DNA from: an uncultured Granulosicoccaceae bacterium
Lineage (GTDB): Bacteria; Pseudomonadota; Gammaproteobacteria; CALCKW01
Assembly: GCA_937925815.1 (NCBI GenBank)
Contig: CALAMQ010000031.1
Span: forward strand, 1 to 54,654
Direction: 5' to 3'
DNA: 54,654 nt
The position numbers and the translations under genes were made by a program. The first letter of the stretch is position 1. Each line of letters begins with the position of its first letter. This document shows positions 53,496 through 54,654 of the stretch, in pieces. The notes under the pieces are model-generated. The model worked only from the letters and a program-made list of their open reading frames with translations. It ran no database searches and was not told where the DNA came from.

Positions 53496-54654
53496 TTAGT
53501 CCTCGTCGTCGAGCCCGATGAAACCATCAGACTGGCGTTGCCAAAAGCCTGCGTATTGACCACCGAGTTCAATCAATTGCGCGTGTGTGCCCTGCTCGAC
53601 AATTCGGCCTTGATCGAGCACAACAATCCGGTCCATGCGCGCGATGGTGCTCAAGCGGTGCGCAATCGCGATTACGGTTTTGCCCTGCATGGTCTCGTCC
53701 AACGCGCGTTGGATGTCGGCCTCGACCTCTGAATCGAGTTGGGATGTGGCTTCATCGAGCACCAACACTGGCGCGTTCTTGAGAATGGCACGTGCCAGTG
53801 CAATGCGCTGTCGCTGGCCACCGGACAATTTGACACCGCGCTCGCCGAGAAAGGCCTCATAACCCCGGCGCCCCGAGTTGTCCTGGAGGTCTGTGACAAA
53901 GTCGTGCGCCTCGGCTTGGCGGGCCGCTGTGACCACCTCCTCTTCGCTTGCGTCACTGCGTCCGTAGCGAATGTTGTCACGCGCTGAGCGGTTGAACATG
54001 TCGCTTTGCTGTGTGACCAGAGCCACGGCGGCGCGCAGCGATGACTGCCGCAGTTCACGCACATCGACACCATCTAGAGAGACCGAGCCGCCCTCAACAT
54101 CACGCAAGCGCATCAGCAGTTGAACCACCGTTGACTTGCCCGCGCCAGAGCGCCCAACCAGCGCCACCTTTTCACCGGCCTTGACGCGCAAACTGAAGCC
54201 ACTCAACCCGACACCGTCCTCACGACCGTAGTGAAATTGTACCGCGTCAAAAGCAATATCACCGCGCACCTCACCCAGTGATGTGGGCGCCTCGGGATCG
54301 GTTAAGGCATAGGGTTTGACCAGCGTGCCAATGGCGTCCTCAATCGTGCCTATGTGGTTGTAGAGGCCCATTAGCATGAAGCTGAACCACCCACTCATCG
54401 CGCCGATACGCGCAGACAACATCGCCGCAACAACCACCGCGCCGACATCGGCATCCCCCTTGGACCAAAGCCACAACGCGAGTCCAACCAACAGCACAGG
54501 GATCAATCCCGCTAGAAACGCGAGCGCCGTTCGCAGACCCAACACCACCCGCCCAAAGGAGAGCGACACTTGTAAATTCTCGACCACAACGTCACGCGCG
54601 TGCTCGGCCTCGCGGCCGTCCTGACCAAAGAGCTTGACCGTCGACATGTTGCTA
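53496..54654 (-). CDS. ABC exporter with fused ATPase domain (partial, N-terminus outside window)
   Basis: The frame is open to the window's right edge, so the true start lies outside. About 386 residues are visible: the end of a type I exporter membrane domain with at least two helices, then a complete nucleotide-binding domain. The domain has Walker A G-R-S-G-A-G-K-S-T, the Q-loop V-T-Q-Q, signature L-S-G-G-Q-R-Q-R, Walker B V-L-V-L-D-E-A-T-S and the H-loop I-A-H-R-L-S-T-I. The arrangement is that of MsbA/HlyB-type ABCB half-transporters. Substrate cannot be read; multidrug or lipid export is typical. It is followed within four bases by mltA. Confidence 0.9.
   Translation of the reverse strand, partial: SNMSTVKLFGQDGREAEHARDVVVENLQVSLSFGRVVLGLRTALAFLAGLIPVLLVGLALWLWSKGDADVGAVVVAAMLSARIGAMSGWFSFMLMGLYNHIGTIEDAIGTLVKPYALTDPEAPTSLGEVRGDIAFDAVQFHYGREDGVGLSGFSLRVKAGEKVALVGRSGAGKSTVVQLLMRLRDVEGGSVSLDGVDVRELRQSSLRAAVALVTQQSDMFNRSARDNIRYGRSDASEEEVVTAARQAEAHDFVTDLQDNSGRRGYEAFLGERGVKLSGGQRQRIALARAILKNAPVLVLDEATSQLDSEVEADIQRALDETMQGKTVIAIAHRLSTIARMDRIVVLDQGRIVEQGTHAQLIELGGQYAGFWQRQSDGFIGLDDED

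Overview
The window looks like ordinary chromosome from a free-living, moderately GC-rich gammaproteobacterium. Markers are guaB-guaA, dksA-gluQ, clpS-clpA beside infA, rdgC, hrpB, ppsA with ppsR, MetA-type methionine synthesis, DUF1249 and a CbrX-CbrA-CbrB type sensory system. I cannot name a genus. I see no tRNA, rRNA, CRISPR array, transposase or integrase. Coding density is very high, with many 4-base overlaps and gaps under 20 bases.

Layout. Bases 1-6119 (minus strand) are guaB, guaA, a TPR lipoprotein, a YoaA/DinG-family helicase and a partial tsaB. Bases 6260-9826 (plus) are xseA, a small sulfurtransferase/phosphatase-like protein, a DksA with a long Lys/Ala-rich N-terminal tail, and gluQ. 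Bases 9887-16488 (plus) hold a cbrX-cbrA-cbrB-like sensory operon followed by acs. A strong bidirectional terminator separates acs from convergent ppsA. ppsA is divergent from its regulator gene ppsR. Together these make an acetate-to-PEP carbon island. Then follow htpX, parC, an amidase, a YdcF-like protein, a DUF1249 protein, infA, clpA, clpS and rnd.

Bases 30179-33022 hold a small membrane protein and an overlapping gpt / P-loop ATPase / metA operon. Bases 33037-35033 (minus) are a tight thioesterase, haloacid-dehalogenase and Nmad3-domain operon. It is divergent from a VpsR-like AAA+ regulator. Next come etfD, rdgC, a SulP transporter, two divergent crotonases and a YedK/HMCES abasic-site protein. 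Bases 44169-48882 form a probable envelope cluster: a BON-like membrane protein, an Ala/Ser/Thr/Asp-rich anchored protein and a ~1015-residue coiled-coil protein with a C-terminal OmpA domain. The window closes with hrpB, a citrate-lyase-beta-like CoA lyase, mltA and the C-terminal part of an ABC exporter.

The most notable signal is the CbrB-like regulator. Its receiver and DNA-binding ends closely resemble CbrB, but its AAA+ core has lost the GAFTGA loop, the Walker B acids and the arginine finger. The adjacent acs gene carries a good sigma70-type promoter. A second NtrC-family protein (VpsR-like, 35366-36778) also lacks GAFTGA. Other points of interest are the tailed DksA, the Nmad3 operon and the giant coiled-coil OmpA protein. 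All functional calls rest on motif and family recognition by eye; no database search was run.
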